From Candidatus Latescibacterota bacterium (GTDB lineage: Bacteria; Latescibacterota; UBA2968; UBA8231), in the NCBI GenBank assembly GCA_022827165.1, contig JAJDTN010000240.1, forward strand, positions 1 through 15,493: a DNA stretch of 15,493 nt. The letters are read 5' to 3'. A program made the position numbers and the translations under genes. Positions 6,708 through 14,180 of the stretch are shown here, in pieces. The notes beneath the pieces were generated by a model, which saw nothing but the letters and a program-made list of their open reading frames with translations, was not told where the DNA came from and made no database searches. Within the stretch, counting starts at the first letter, position 1, and each line of letters opens with the position of its first letter.

Positions 6708-7460
6708 GCGTTCGTACGCCTCGTCGCGGCTGCGGGCCTGCCGGCCCGTGCACAGGGCCTGCATCCGGGCCGGCATGCGCGCGTACGTCTCCGGCCAGAC
6801 CGGCTGGTGGTTGTTCTCGACCCAGTTGTTGAACCACCTCGGGTAGTAGGCCACGTTGAGGCCGACGCGCACCCTGGTCCCGGTGTTGCCCCGGGCCATG
6901 TGGAAGGCGCCGCCGTGCCACATGAGCAGGCTGCCGGCGGTGCCGGTGACGGTGCGCACGAGGGGGCCGTCCACGTCGAGGTCGGGGGGCGGCGACCGCA
7001 GGCCGGAGCGGTGGCTCATGGGCACCACGCCGGTGGCGCCGTTGTCGATGGTGAAGTCGGTGAGCATCCAGATGGAGTTGATCATCCAGGGCACCCCGGG
7101 CAGTTGGTGGAAGTGCCCGGACGAGTCGACGTGCAGGGGCTGGTGGGGGGCGCCCGGCCAAGTCGGCTTGGAGCACGCCTCCACCACGCGGCAGCGCGGC
7201 CCCAGAAAATGGCGGGCCACGGTCACCGCCGCCGGATGGAAGGCCAGCTGCCAGGTGCGGTCGTCGAGGTTGAGCATGCCGAAGAGGGTCTGGTAGTGCT
7301 CGTCGCCGACGACGTATTCCTGGCAGCGCTCCTCGGCGTGCAGCTCCAGGCAGCGTTCCGCCAGGCCGCGGGCCAGCTCGCCGGGCACCAGGCCGGGGAG
7401 CAGGCAGTAGCCGTAGGTGTCGAGGTGCTCGATCGCCTCGGAGGTGTCGGGCGCGGTCAT
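6705..7460 (-). CDS. PhyH-superfamily Fe(II)/2-oxoglutarate dioxygenase, 251 aa
   Basis: First gene of the minus-strand operon. It begins with EAIEHLDTYGYCLLPGLVPG, the usual PhyH entry helix and strand. The iron ligands are H110-V-D112 in HQPLHVDSSGHFHQLPG and H187 in WHGGAFHMARGN, with R196 or R198 (TRVRVGLN) likely for 2-oxoglutarate. GATGVVPMSHRSGL at 141-154 is the family 'PGSH' strand with P-M-S-H. The tail NNWVENNHQPVWPETYARMP is rich in aromatic residues and may close over the active site. The ATG at 7460 has no clear Shine-Dalgarno sequence, so the start is less certain or the transcript may be leaderless. The gene is divergent from the PhyH gene at 7628, with 167 bp shared between their promoters. 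Substrate unknown. Confidence 0.9.
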   Translation of the reverse strand: MTAPDTSEAIEHLDTYGYCLLPGLVPGELARGLAERCLELHAEERCQEYVVGDEHYQTLFGMLNLDDRTWQLAFHPAAVTVARHFLGPRCRVVEACSKPTWPGAPHQPLHVDSSGHFHQLPGVPWMINSIWMLTDFTIDNGATGVVPMSHRSGLRSPPPDLDVDGPLVRTVTGTAGSLLMWHGGAFHMARGNTGTRVRVGLNVAYYPRWFNNWVENNHQPVWPETYARMPARMQALCTGRQARSRDEAYER

Positions 7461-7627
7461 GGCGCGAGGGTAGTCAACGGCGCGGGGCCGGGGCAAGGGG
7501 ACGCGGAGCGGACCGCCGAGGCATTGGGGCGAACCTCCCGGCGCCGCGGAACAACGGGGACTTCGCGGCAAGGGGCCTTTCCGGCCGGCGCAGGGCGGGG
7601 TATCGTGAGGACGCGGAGTAGAGAGCC

Positions 7628-8578
7628 ATGGGCCTGACACAACGACAGCGGCAACACTACGACGAGCATGGATACGTCGTGGTCGAGGGCGGACTGACCG
7701 CCGCCGACCTGGCCCCGGTGATCTCGGACTACGAGCGCTTCATCGACGAGGAGGCGCGGCGCCTGCACGCGGACGGCGTCCTGCCGCGCCTGTGGGAGGA
7801 CGAGCCCTTCCACCTCCGCCTCGCCCGGATCTGCGAGCACGAGACCAGCATCTACGACCGCATCGACCTGATGTACTGCCGGCTGCGGGGCGTCTTCGAG
7901 TTCCTGCGCAACGAGCGGTTGCTCGACCTGGTGGAGGCGATCGTCGGGCCCGAGATCACATGCAGTCCCATCCAGCACGCCCGGGCCAAGCTGCCCGGGT
8001 CGCTGCTCCCGGCCGCGGACGGCGAGGAGGCCCGCCGGAAGCGGGATGCCATGGTGGGCGAGAACGTGGCTCCCTGGCACCAGGACGCCCAGGTGCACCT
8101 GGAGGCCGCCGACCCGCACGCCATCGTCACCGTGTGGGTCCCCCTGGTCGACGCCACCCCGGCCAACGGCTGCCTGCAGGTGATCCCCGGCGTGCACCAT
8201 GGGCGCCGCGTCTACTGGAGCGCGGGCTTCGGCGTCAGCGACGATCACCTGCCCGAGGGCGGGGCCGTCACCCTGCCCATGGCCGCCGGCGACGTGCTGC
8301 TCATGGACAAGCTGATCCCGCACCGCTCCACGCCGAACCGCACCGGCGGCATCCGCTGGAGCCTCGACCTGCGCTACCAGCGCGCCGGCACCCCCACCGG
8401 CCGCGACGACTACCCGGCCTTCATCGCCCGCAGCCGCGCCTGCCCGGCGTCGGAGCTGACCGACTTCGAGCGGTGGCGCCGCGAGTGGGTGGCGGCCCTG
8501 GAGCGGATCCCCCTGAACCAGCGGCCGCGGCGCCGGGACCGCCCCACCGAGCCGCGGGCCATCGAGATCCAGCCGTGA
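7628..8578 (+). CDS. PhyH-superfamily Fe(II)/2-oxoglutarate dioxygenase, 316 aa
   Basis: The longest of the five PhyH proteins here. The N terminus is QRQHYDEHGYVVVEGGLTAA. A full iron site is visible: H151-Q-D153 in VAPWHQDAQVHLEA, distal H232 in DKLIPHRSTPNRTGG, and R243 in IRWSLDLRYQR for 2-oxoglutarate binding. ANGCLQVIPGVHHGRR at 179-194 is the conserved strand. The DLRYQ ending and the W-rich tail (FERWRREWVAALE) are typical of a large environmental subgroup of this family. GGAG lies 12 bases before the ATG, with a closer GAGAG. The stop overlaps the start of the ThuA-like gene (GTGA), so the two are probably made together. Confidence 0.93.
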   Translation: MGLTQRQRQHYDEHGYVVVEGGLTAADLAPVISDYERFIDEEARRLHADGVLPRLWEDEPFHLRLARICEHETSIYDRIDLMYCRLRGVFEFLRNERLLDLVEAIVGPEITCSPIQHARAKLPGSLLPAADGEEARRKRDAMVGENVAPWHQDAQVHLEAADPHAIVTVWVPLVDATPANGCLQVIPGVHHGRRVYWSAGFGVSDDHLPEGGAVTLPMAAGDVLLMDKLIPHRSTPNRTGGIRWSLDLRYQRAGTPTGRDDYPAFIARSRACPASELTDFERWRREWVAALERIPLNQRPRRRDRPTEPRAIEIQP

Positions 8579-9228
8579 GCGAGGCCCGCCTGCTGCTGAT
8601 CTCGGGCTCCTTCGAGTACGACTCGGAGGAGTCCCTGGTCATCCTGCGGGACTACCTGCTGGCCAACTCGCGGTGGTCCTGCGAGCTGCTGGTCTTCCGG
8701 AGCGAGGACGACGATGTCTCCCTCGAGCCGCTGGAGAGCGCCGACGCCGTGGTGCTCTTCACGCGCCGGATGCTCACGGCCGGCGCCGAGCTGGAACGCT
8801 TCCGGCGCTACTGCCGGGACGGCCGGCCCGTGGTCGGCCTGCGCACGGCCAGCCACGCCTTCCAGCACTGGCTCGAGTTCGACGCGCAGGTCCTCGGCGG
8901 CAACTACGAGGGCCACTTCGGCGCCGGCGAGATCACCTGGGTGACGGTCGCCGACGGCGCCGCGGGACACCCGGTCCTGGAGGAGGTGGAGCCCTTCGAG
9001 GCGTACGGATCCCTCTACCGGAACACGCCCCTGGCGGCGGACACCACCCCCCTGCTCGTCGGCCGGGAGGGGGAGCATTGCGAGCCGGTGGCCTGGACCT
9101 GCGAGCGCGCCGGACGGGCCTTCTACACCTCCCTCGGCCACCAGCGCGACTTCTGGGAGCTGGACTTCCTGCGCCTGGTGCGCAACGGCATCGCCTGGGC
9201 CCTGGGTCAGGCGAGCACGCCCCGGTAG
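8575..9228 (+). CDS. ThuA-like protein, class I glutamine-amidotransferase-like fold, 217 aa
   Basis: ThuA-like proteins have a flavodoxin/GATase1-like fold and recur in sugar-use clusters of Planctomycetes, Latescibacteria-type and similar bacteria; the precise chemistry is not settled (family knowledge). Seen here: ARLLLISGSFEYDSEESLVI at the start, DAVVLFTRRM, then GRPVVGLRTASHAFQHWL at about 88-105, and GGNYEGHFGAGEITW at about 113-127. The late FYTSLGHQRDFWELDFLRLV is the conserved GH(R/Q)xxFW-type segment. No catalytic Cys of a true amidotransferase is visible. The GTG at 8575 overlaps the PhyH stop by 4 bases; no ATG is available near it. The 3' end overlaps the alcohol dehydrogenase gene on the other strand by 22 bp. 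Confidence 0.85.
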   Translation: MSEARLLLISGSFEYDSEESLVILRDYLLANSRWSCELLVFRSEDDDVSLEPLESADAVVLFTRRMLTAGAELERFRRYCRDGRPVVGLRTASHAFQHWLEFDAQVLGGNYEGHFGAGEITWVTVADGAAGHPVLEEVEPFEAYGSLYRNTPLAADTTPLLVGREGEHCEPVAWTCERAGRAFYTSLGHQRDFWELDFLRLVRNGIAWALGQASTPR

Positions 9229-10454
9229 ATCCGCTCCGCGTCCTCGGCCGTCACCTCCACCGGGTTCGGGTCGAGGAGGCGGCGCACCTGCAGGGCCACC
9301 TCGATCATGCGCGGCAGGTCGTCCTCGCCGAGGCCGGCGTCGGTCAGGGTGGCGAAGGGGGTGTGGCGGCGGCGCACATCGTCGATCCAACTGGCGGCCA
9401 GACGCGCCCCCTCCTCGCGGCTCTTGCCCGCCAGGTCGAGCCCGGCGGCGCCGGCGGCGTAGTAGTACTTGTCGGCCGCCGCCGGGGCGTTGTGCGCCAT
9501 CACCCCCGGCAGGACCAGGGCCACCGCCGTGCCGTGGGGTACGGGACGGCCCTTCTCGTGGGAGAGCTTCTCGATGCCGTAGCCGAGGGCGTGGGCGGCG
9601 CCGGTGTTGATCGGGCTCAGCAGCAGGCCGGCCAGCAGGCTGCAGCGGCACATCCGGAGGCGCGCCTCGGGGTCGGCGGCGCCGTTGGCGATGGCCCGAA
9701 GCAGGTGGGGCATCCCCGCCGCCAGCGAGGCGCGGGCCACGGCGTCGCCCAGGGGGCCGCTCTTCTTCGAGGCCGTGCACTCCAGGGCGTGACCGAGGGC
9801 GTCGAGACCGGTGGTGGCCGTCAGGGCCGGGGGCATGTCCGCCGACAGCCGCGGGTCGACGATGGCGCCGGCCGGATGGAGGTGCTCGGAGTAGACGGCC
9901 TGCTTGCCGCCCTCGGCCACGACCACGGAGACGCAGCTCGCCTCGGCGCCGGTGCCGGCGGTGGTGGGCAGGCAGATCAGCGGCTGGAGCAGCCCCCGCT
10001 CGAAGAGGTCGAAGCCGAAGTAGTCGGCGGTGGAACCGCCGTTGGCGGCCACGCACAGACCGACCTTGGCGGTGTCCATGGTGCTGCCGCCGCCGATGGC
10101 GATCACCGCCTCGGCGCCGCTGCGGTTCGCGGCCTCGGCCAGGGCGTCGACGGAGGCCACCGTCGGGTTGGGCACGATCCCGGTGAAGGTGGCGGCGATG
10201 CGGATGCCCGCCTCCCGCAGCCCTTCGACCACCGGCGCCGCCACCGCCTCCAGGGCGGCGTCGCGGACGACCATCACCGACCCGGCGCCGAGGCGCCGGC
10301 ACTCCTCCGGCAACCGCGCCGCCGCGCCCTCCCCGAGCAGCAGCCGCCGCCGCTCGAAGCCGAACATCTCCCTCGTCTCCTCCCTTCGCCCGGGGGCGGC
10401 GAAGTACTCCTCGTGCTCCAGCAACTGCTCGTTCACCAGCGGTTCCGTGCTCAC
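9207..10454 (-). CDS. Iron-containing (group III) alcohol dehydrogenase, 415 aa
   Basis: Oxidises an alcohol or reduces an aldehyde or ketone with NAD(P). The dinucleotide part has AVIAIGGGSTMDTAKVG (GGGS at 121-124) and CLPTTAGTGAEAS (161-173). The metal ligands are D218 and H222 in TGLDALGHALECT, then H288 in NTGAAHALGYGIEKLSH and H307 in VPHGTAVALVLPGVM. All four are present, so the enzyme should be active. Start: GTG at 10454 with a strong AAAGGAGG about six bases upstream. It is divergent from the PhyH gene at 10528 with 73 bp between, suggesting shared control, and converges with the ThuA gene. It could oxidise the alcohol made by one of the PhyH enzymes; that is inference. The substrate cannot be predicted. 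Confidence 0.93.
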   Translation of the reverse strand: MSTEPLVNEQLLEHEEYFAAPGRREETREMFGFERRRLLLGEGAAARLPEECRRLGAGSVMVVRDAALEAVAAPVVEGLREAGIRIAATFTGIVPNPTVASVDALAEAANRSGAEAVIAIGGGSTMDTAKVGLCVAANGGSTADYFGFDLFERGLLQPLICLPTTAGTGAEASCVSVVVAEGGKQAVYSEHLHPAGAIVDPRLSADMPPALTATTGLDALGHALECTASKKSGPLGDAVARASLAAGMPHLLRAIANGAADPEARLRMCRCSLLAGLLLSPINTGAAHALGYGIEKLSHEKGRPVPHGTAVALVLPGVMAHNAPAAADKYYYAAGAAGLDLAGKSREEGARLAASWIDDVRRRHTPFATLTDAGLGEDDLPRMIEVALQVRRLLDPNPVEVTAEDAERIYRGVLA

Positions 10455-10527
10455 CTTCCTCCTCCTTTCCCTGCCGATCCCCGGCGCCTATACTCGCCGT
10501 GCTCACCCCCTCGCAGGAGCTGACCTC

Positions 10528-11283
10528 ATGACCGTCACCACCACCGACCTGGCCGCCGCCTATCAGCGCGACGGTTTCGTCACCCGCCTCGACATCTTCA
10601 CCGAGCCCGAGATCGCCGCCTTCCGGGACCAGTTCGACGAGCTCGAGGCCCGCGAAGGCCGGGAGAAGTGCCAGATCGGCCTCCAGGGCCGCCACTTCGA
10701 CGACGAGTTCATCTGGCAGATGGCCTCAGACCCCCGCATCGTCGAATCGATGGCCGCCTGCATGGGCGGCGACATCATGCTGCTGTCCACCCACTTCTTC
10801 TGCAAGTACCCCGACCCCGACTCGACGAAGTTCGTCGCCTGGCACCAGGACATCACCTACTGGGGGCTGGAGCCGCCCGAGGCCCACACCGCCTGGATCG
10901 CCGTGGACGACGCCGACGTGGAGAACGGCTGCATGCAGGTCATCCCCGGCTCCCACCGCGACGGCATCGCCGAGCACGGCACCGCCGAGCGCGGCGGCAA
11001 CCTGCTCAGCATCAACCAGGAGATCCCCGACGAGCTGGTCGACTCGAGCCAGGCCGTGCCGCTGGAGCTGAAGGCCGGGCAGATCTCCATCCACAACGGC
11101 CAGCTCTTCCACGCCAGCCAGCCGAACAACTCCCGGCGGCGGCGCTGCGGCCTCACGGTGCGCTACATCCCGCCCGAGGCGCGCCAGGTGCGCCCCAACT
11201 CGGTGGGCCTCTCGTGGCGGCCGGTCCTGCTGCGGGGCGAGGACGCCTTCCACCACTACCCCGACACGCCGGCGCCGTTCTGA
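10528..11283 (+). CDS. PhyH-superfamily Fe(II)/2-oxoglutarate dioxygenase, 251 aa
   Basis: Iron site H106-Q-D108 in FVAWHQDITYWGLEPPEAHT and H195 in IHNGQLFHASQPNNS, followed by arginines at 203-206 for 2-oxoglutarate. The WHQD-x-x-YWGL form, with AWIAVDDADVENGCMQVIPG, is a classic active PhyH core and closer to textbook members than the other copies here. The entry is LAAAYQRDGFVTRLDIFTEP. The ATG at 10528 has AGGAG nine bases upstream. It overlaps the aldolase gene by one base (TGATG). The pairing suggests that the aldolase acts on, or near, the oxidised product. Substrate unknown. Confidence 0.94.
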   Translation: MTVTTTDLAAAYQRDGFVTRLDIFTEPEIAAFRDQFDELEAREGREKCQIGLQGRHFDDEFIWQMASDPRIVESMAACMGGDIMLLSTHFFCKYPDPDSTKFVAWHQDITYWGLEPPEAHTAWIAVDDADVENGCMQVIPGSHRDGIAEHGTAERGGNLLSINQEIPDELVDSSQAVPLELKAGQISIHNGQLFHASQPNNSRRRRCGLTVRYIPPEARQVRPNSVGLSWRPVLLRGEDAFHHYPDTPAPF

Positions 11284-11963
11284 TGGCACGCTACGACCGC
11301 ATGACCGTCCTCGGCGCCATGGGCGACATCGGCGTGGTGCCCGTGTTCTACAACAAGGACCCGCAGACCGCCATCGACATCATCAAGGCCTGCGCCGACG
11401 GCGGCGCCCGCTGCGTCGAGTTCACCAACCGCGGCGACCTGGCGTGGAAGGTTTTCCTGGAGGCCATGGAGCGCATCGTGGCCGAGGACCTGGACATCAT
11501 CCTGGGCGTGGGATCCATCGTCGACGCGCCCACGGCGGGCCTCTACATCTCCAGCGGCGCCGACTTCGTCGTCGGCCCCCTCCTCAACCCCGAGGTGGCC
11601 CGCCTCTGCAACCGCCGCAAGATCGCCTACTCCCCCGGCTGCGGCACCGTCTCCGAGATCGCCCAGGCCGAGGAACTGGGGGTGGAGATCGTCAAGGTCT
11701 TCCCCGCCGGCGAAGTGGGCGGCCCCGCCTTCGTCAAGTCCGTCCTCGGCCCCTGCCCGTGGACGCGCATCATGCCCACCGGCGGCGTCGACGCCACCCG
11801 CGAGAGCCTGGAGGCCTGGTTCTCGGCGGGGGTCGCCTGCGTCGGCATCGGCTCCAACCTGGTGACGCGGGAGATCGTGGCCAGCGGCGACTACGCCGCC
11901 CTCACGGCCAAGGTGAGGCAGGTCGTCGCCTGGATCGAGGAGATCCGCGGCGACCTCGGCTAA
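11283..11963 (+). CDS. KDPG/KHG-aldolase family protein, 226 aa
   Basis: Class I aldolase of the family that cleaves 2-keto-3-deoxy-6-phosphogluconate or 4-hydroxy-2-oxoglutarate to pyruvate plus an aldehyde (family knowledge). The Schiff-base lysine is K138 in GVEIVKVFPAGEVGGPAFVK. The general base glutamate is E46 in GARCVEFTNRGD. PTGGVDATRESLEAWFSAG near 165-183 is the phosphate or carboxylate-binding loop. In E. coli Eda the residues after the base read V-T-L-R-T; here F-T-N-R-G, so the substrate pocket may differ. The usual 200-residue barrel is complete, with a slightly longer N terminus. It is coupled to the PhyH gene (TGATG). The substrate could be an unphosphorylated 2-keto-3-deoxy acid, but that is a guess. 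Confidence 0.9.
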   Translation: MARYDRMTVLGAMGDIGVVPVFYNKDPQTAIDIIKACADGGARCVEFTNRGDLAWKVFLEAMERIVAEDLDIILGVGSIVDAPTAGLYISSGADFVVGPLLNPEVARLCNRRKIAYSPGCGTVSEIAQAEELGVEIVKVFPAGEVGGPAFVKSVLGPCPWTRIMPTGGVDATRESLEAWFSAGVACVGIGSNLVTREIVASGDYAALTAKVRQVVAWIEEIRGDLG

Positions 11964-12128
11964 GGGGACGGATACGTCGCCCTGTGTCCCGAGCTGGATG
12001 TCGCCAGCCAAGGCGACACGGTGGCCGAAGCGCGCGACAACCTGGCCGAGGCGCTCACCCTGCTCTTCGAAACCGCCTCCGCGGGTGAAGTCGACAGGCG
12101 CCTGCGCAGCGACATGCTTCAGTCTTGA
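11964..12128 (+). pseudogene. 5'-truncated hicB-like antitoxin remnant directly after the aldolase stop
   Basis: Fifty-four codons and a TGA follow the aldolase TAA without a gap and in the same frame. They read GDGYVALCPELDVASQGD and then TVAEARDNLAEALTLLFE, the characteristic HicB/UPF0150 partial RNase H-like fold. The first beta strand and any start codon are missing, so the fragment is not an independent gene as it stands. No hicA toxin is visible beside it. The junction lies exactly at the aldolase stop, so a deletion or insertion probably joined the two. The end LRSDMLQS is at the 3' side of the intact fold, so only the 5' end is lost. Confidence 0.85.
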
Positions 12129-12461
12129 CCGCAGGCGGCCGCTGTCGGCATGCGTCCAGTAGAGCCAGCCACGGCCACGCGCGGTCTGTTGGCCGGCAAG
12201 GTCACCGCCCCCTAAGCCAAGACGTAGAGAGCGCGCCCAAGGGGCCCGTTCTGAAATCGTCCTCCCGGGCACTCCCGAAGCAGTCCACACGGCTCTGAAC
12301 CTGTCTTGACGCAAGGGGGGCCGGGTTTCTACTTGAAGCCAACTCTTGGCCAATAGTTGGTTCGCCGACTGGGCAGCCAGTCAGCGCGGTCCACGGGCAT
12401 CGAGAGTGCGACTGCACCCGTGGAGGACTCCCCTTACAGTCCTACGCAGAAGGAGTGGAGA
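12129..12461. other. Intergenic region, probable promoter region of the nuclease-like gene
   Basis: No credible gene is seen in these 333 bases. They hold a 22-bp palindrome (12339-12360) about 100 bp before the downstream start, and GTCTTGAC followed by GCAAGG at 12303-12316, which resembles GTCTTGACCGCAGG at 12122-12135 over the hicB stop. A TTGACG at 12306-12311 could be a -35 box, but no convincing -10 follows. The base composition is less GC-rich than the flanking metabolic genes. Confidence 0.5.
12339..12360. promoter_or_regulatory. 22-bp imperfect palindrome, possible operator
   Basis: The outer arms CCAACT and AGTTGG flank a central TGGCCA, giving dyad symmetry around GGCC with only the ct/at pair unmatched. 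It has no T-run, so it is not a typical terminator. Its place upstream of the nuclease-like gene suggests a regulator-binding site. No autoregulator is encoded next to it, apart from the broken hicB-like fragment. Confidence 0.4.
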
Positions 12462-13913
12462 ATGAACCACGAGCAATGGCCTGACAATGAAGTCCGGCTC
12501 TTCCCTTCGGTTCACATCAAGGGCCAACGAGAAGCCGAACTCCGGGCCACGGCTTCCCTGCTGGCTGTCGTGCGGGCAGTCTCCGAATTCGGACGCAGAA
12601 TCGTACGACTGTCGCATGGATCCGCTGGCCGGTTGGCCTGCTACACGGAGGTATCCTTCGATGTCACGAACGACGGCAAGGTGGAACGCATCCGTCCAGA
12701 CGGTGTCCTACGGGTCCAGAGGGGAAACAACGAGTGGGTTGCGTTCCTGGAGGTCAAGGTAGGAGCGGCCGAACTCGATCAGAGCCAAGTGGACCAATAC
12801 CACAGGCTCGCCAGGGAAAGAGGCGCCCAGGCTCTCCTGACGGTCAGCAACCAGCCGGCCCGGTCCGACGGAAGCCCGCCACTGAACATCAACCGGCGGT
12901 GGCGAACTGTTCCCGTCGTGCATTTCTCATGGGAGCGACTGCTCAGCGAAGCCCAAACAATCAGTCGCCGGAAGGAAGTCTCCGACCCCGACCAGAAGTG
13001 GATGTTGGACGAATGGATCCGCTACGTAGAGGATCCGGAGTCCAGCATCATCGTGCCGCCGGACTTGGGAGACCGCTGGCCCCAAGTCCTGAAGGCGGCC
13101 CGAACCAACGAACTCAGCCAGGCACAAGCAGATCTGGCGGACGTGGCCCAGCACTGGGTCGGCTACCTGCGTAAACTCGGGTTCCGGCTGCGGGCCAAGT
13201 TGGGCGCGGACGTGGAGGTCCGGCTATCTCGAAAGGAAAGGACTGACCCAGACCTCCAAGCGGCCAAGGCCATCAATCTACAGGATGGCAGCCTGTCCGG
13301 AGCCCTTCGTATTCCCGGAGCCGCTGGCGACGTCAGTCTCCGGGTCCTGCTGCCCAGCCGGACGGTTCAGTATGTGTTGGAAGTCCCGTCTCCTACGGAA
13401 GGTCGGGTCGTCACCCGGTTGAAGTGGCTGGCGCGATGGCTGAGACCGGAGAACCTGCCCAGTGACCTGGAAGTGGCAGCCGATTGGAGGCTACCGGGAA
13501 GACGCCAAGGATTTACGACCACTTGTAAAGTCGGGGAGTATCTGGAGGAGCCAAGCCGCTTGGGATCGGATGCCGAGGGCTTGCCTGTGGCAAAAGGAGC
13601 AGAACCACGGAGTCTTCGTTTGACGTGGAACCGCTCCCTGACGACAAGGCGTAGGTCCGCCCCGGTCTTGGAGGACATATCGCGCGGCCTGGAGGACTTC
13701 TACCACAAGGTCGTTCAAGATGTGAGGCCATTCGTAGCGCGAGCGCCCAAGATGGCCGAAGAAGAACAGCCAGCCACTATCTCCACAGAACCCGATCAGA
13801 AGCAGGAAACGCCAGAAACAACCGCCCCGACTGGGGGGCAGCCTGGGAGTGCCGAGGCCCAGGACGCGCCGGATGAAGAGTCGGGCTCGGCGACCTCGTC
13901 CACGGCACCTTAG
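12462..13913 (+). CDS. PD-(D/E)XK nuclease-like protein with acidic disordered tail, 483 aa
   Basis: The N-terminal 140 residues have a plausible PD-(D/E)XK nuclease core: E63 in CYTEVSFDV, D80 in RIRPDGVLRV, E97-V-K99 in WVAFLEVKVGAAELDQSQVD, and a helix with Q109-V-x-x-Y. QALLTVSNQ follows. This layout resembles a family of large standalone proteins common in actinobacteria that begin RLFP, then AELRATASLLAVVRAVSEFG (residues 25-44); I recall the family but not a proven function. The middle part (about 200-420) is unassigned and the last 55 residues are acidic and low-complexity. ATG 12462 has AAGGAG 6 bases upstream. The codon usage is less GC-biased than that of the neighbours, suggesting transfer. 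A defence or DNA-repair role is possible but not shown. Confidence 0.75.
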   Translation: MNHEQWPDNEVRLFPSVHIKGQREAELRATASLLAVVRAVSEFGRRIVRLSHGSAGRLACYTEVSFDVTNDGKVERIRPDGVLRVQRGNNEWVAFLEVKVGAAELDQSQVDQYHRLARERGAQALLTVSNQPARSDGSPPLNINRRWRTVPVVHFSWERLLSEAQTISRRKEVSDPDQKWMLDEWIRYVEDPESSIIVPPDLGDRWPQVLKAARTNELSQAQADLADVAQHWVGYLRKLGFRLRAKLGADVEVRLSRKERTDPDLQAAKAINLQDGSLSGALRIPGAAGDVSLRVLLPSRTVQYVLEVPSPTEGRVVTRLKWLARWLRPENLPSDLEVAADWRLPGRRQGFTTTCKVGEYLEEPSRLGSDAEGLPVAKGAEPRSLRLTWNRSLTTRRRSAPVLEDISRGLEDFYHKVVQDVRPFVARAPKMAEEEQPATISTEPDQKQETPETTAPTGGQPGSAEAQDAPDEESGSATSSTAP

Positions 13914-14180
13914 GACGCCTTCACGGACGCCCATCCCCTATCCGAACGAGATCCCTCCCGCCCTGTCGGGTCATCTGCTGGATACAACAGACGAGTAGCC
14001 GGCAAAGGGTCGCTCTCAAGCCTAGGCAGATAATCAGAATCCTCCCTCATCTGCGTGAGAGCAAGTAAACGGCTCGGCACCAGTGGCGAATTGGCCGGCG
14101 TCTCCGGGAGCCGCTTCTCCGTCACGTCCGTCCCCGCCTGAGGTGGCCCCTGTCCCTTCCCGGCGGACCCCCTACCATCG
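13914..14180. other. Gap between nuclease-like gene and regulator operon, nothing convincing
   Basis: With the operator and leader that follow, about 356 bases lie without a recognised gene. A minus-strand frame with a GTG at 14125 would encode 71 residues of unremarkable composition with no ribosome-binding site; I do not support it. No tRNA, CRISPR or clear rho-independent terminator is seen. The base composition is mixed and falls sharply in GC at 14180-14225. Confidence 0.5.

Noticed and set aside
8410..10695. Minus-strand open frame of 761 codons
   Set aside because: It covers the ThuA gene and part of a PhyH gene in antisense and the alcohol dehydrogenase in another frame; low-complexity Arg/Gly/Ala translation, no family features.
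12122..12323. Two similar stretches, GTCTTGACCGCAGG at 12122 and GTCTTGACGCAAGG at 12303, possibly flanking repeats of a small insertion
   Set aside because: The match is short and interrupted, no transposase or inverted ends lie between them, and the first overlaps the hicB remnant stop; could be chance.
13950..13975. CCCG...CGGG hairpin after the nuclease-like gene as a terminator
   Set aside because: The stem is only four pairs and no T-run follows.
13910..14125. Minus-strand frame of 71 codons
   Set aside because: GTG start without a ribosome-binding site, no recognisable features, overlaps the end of the nuclease-like gene.
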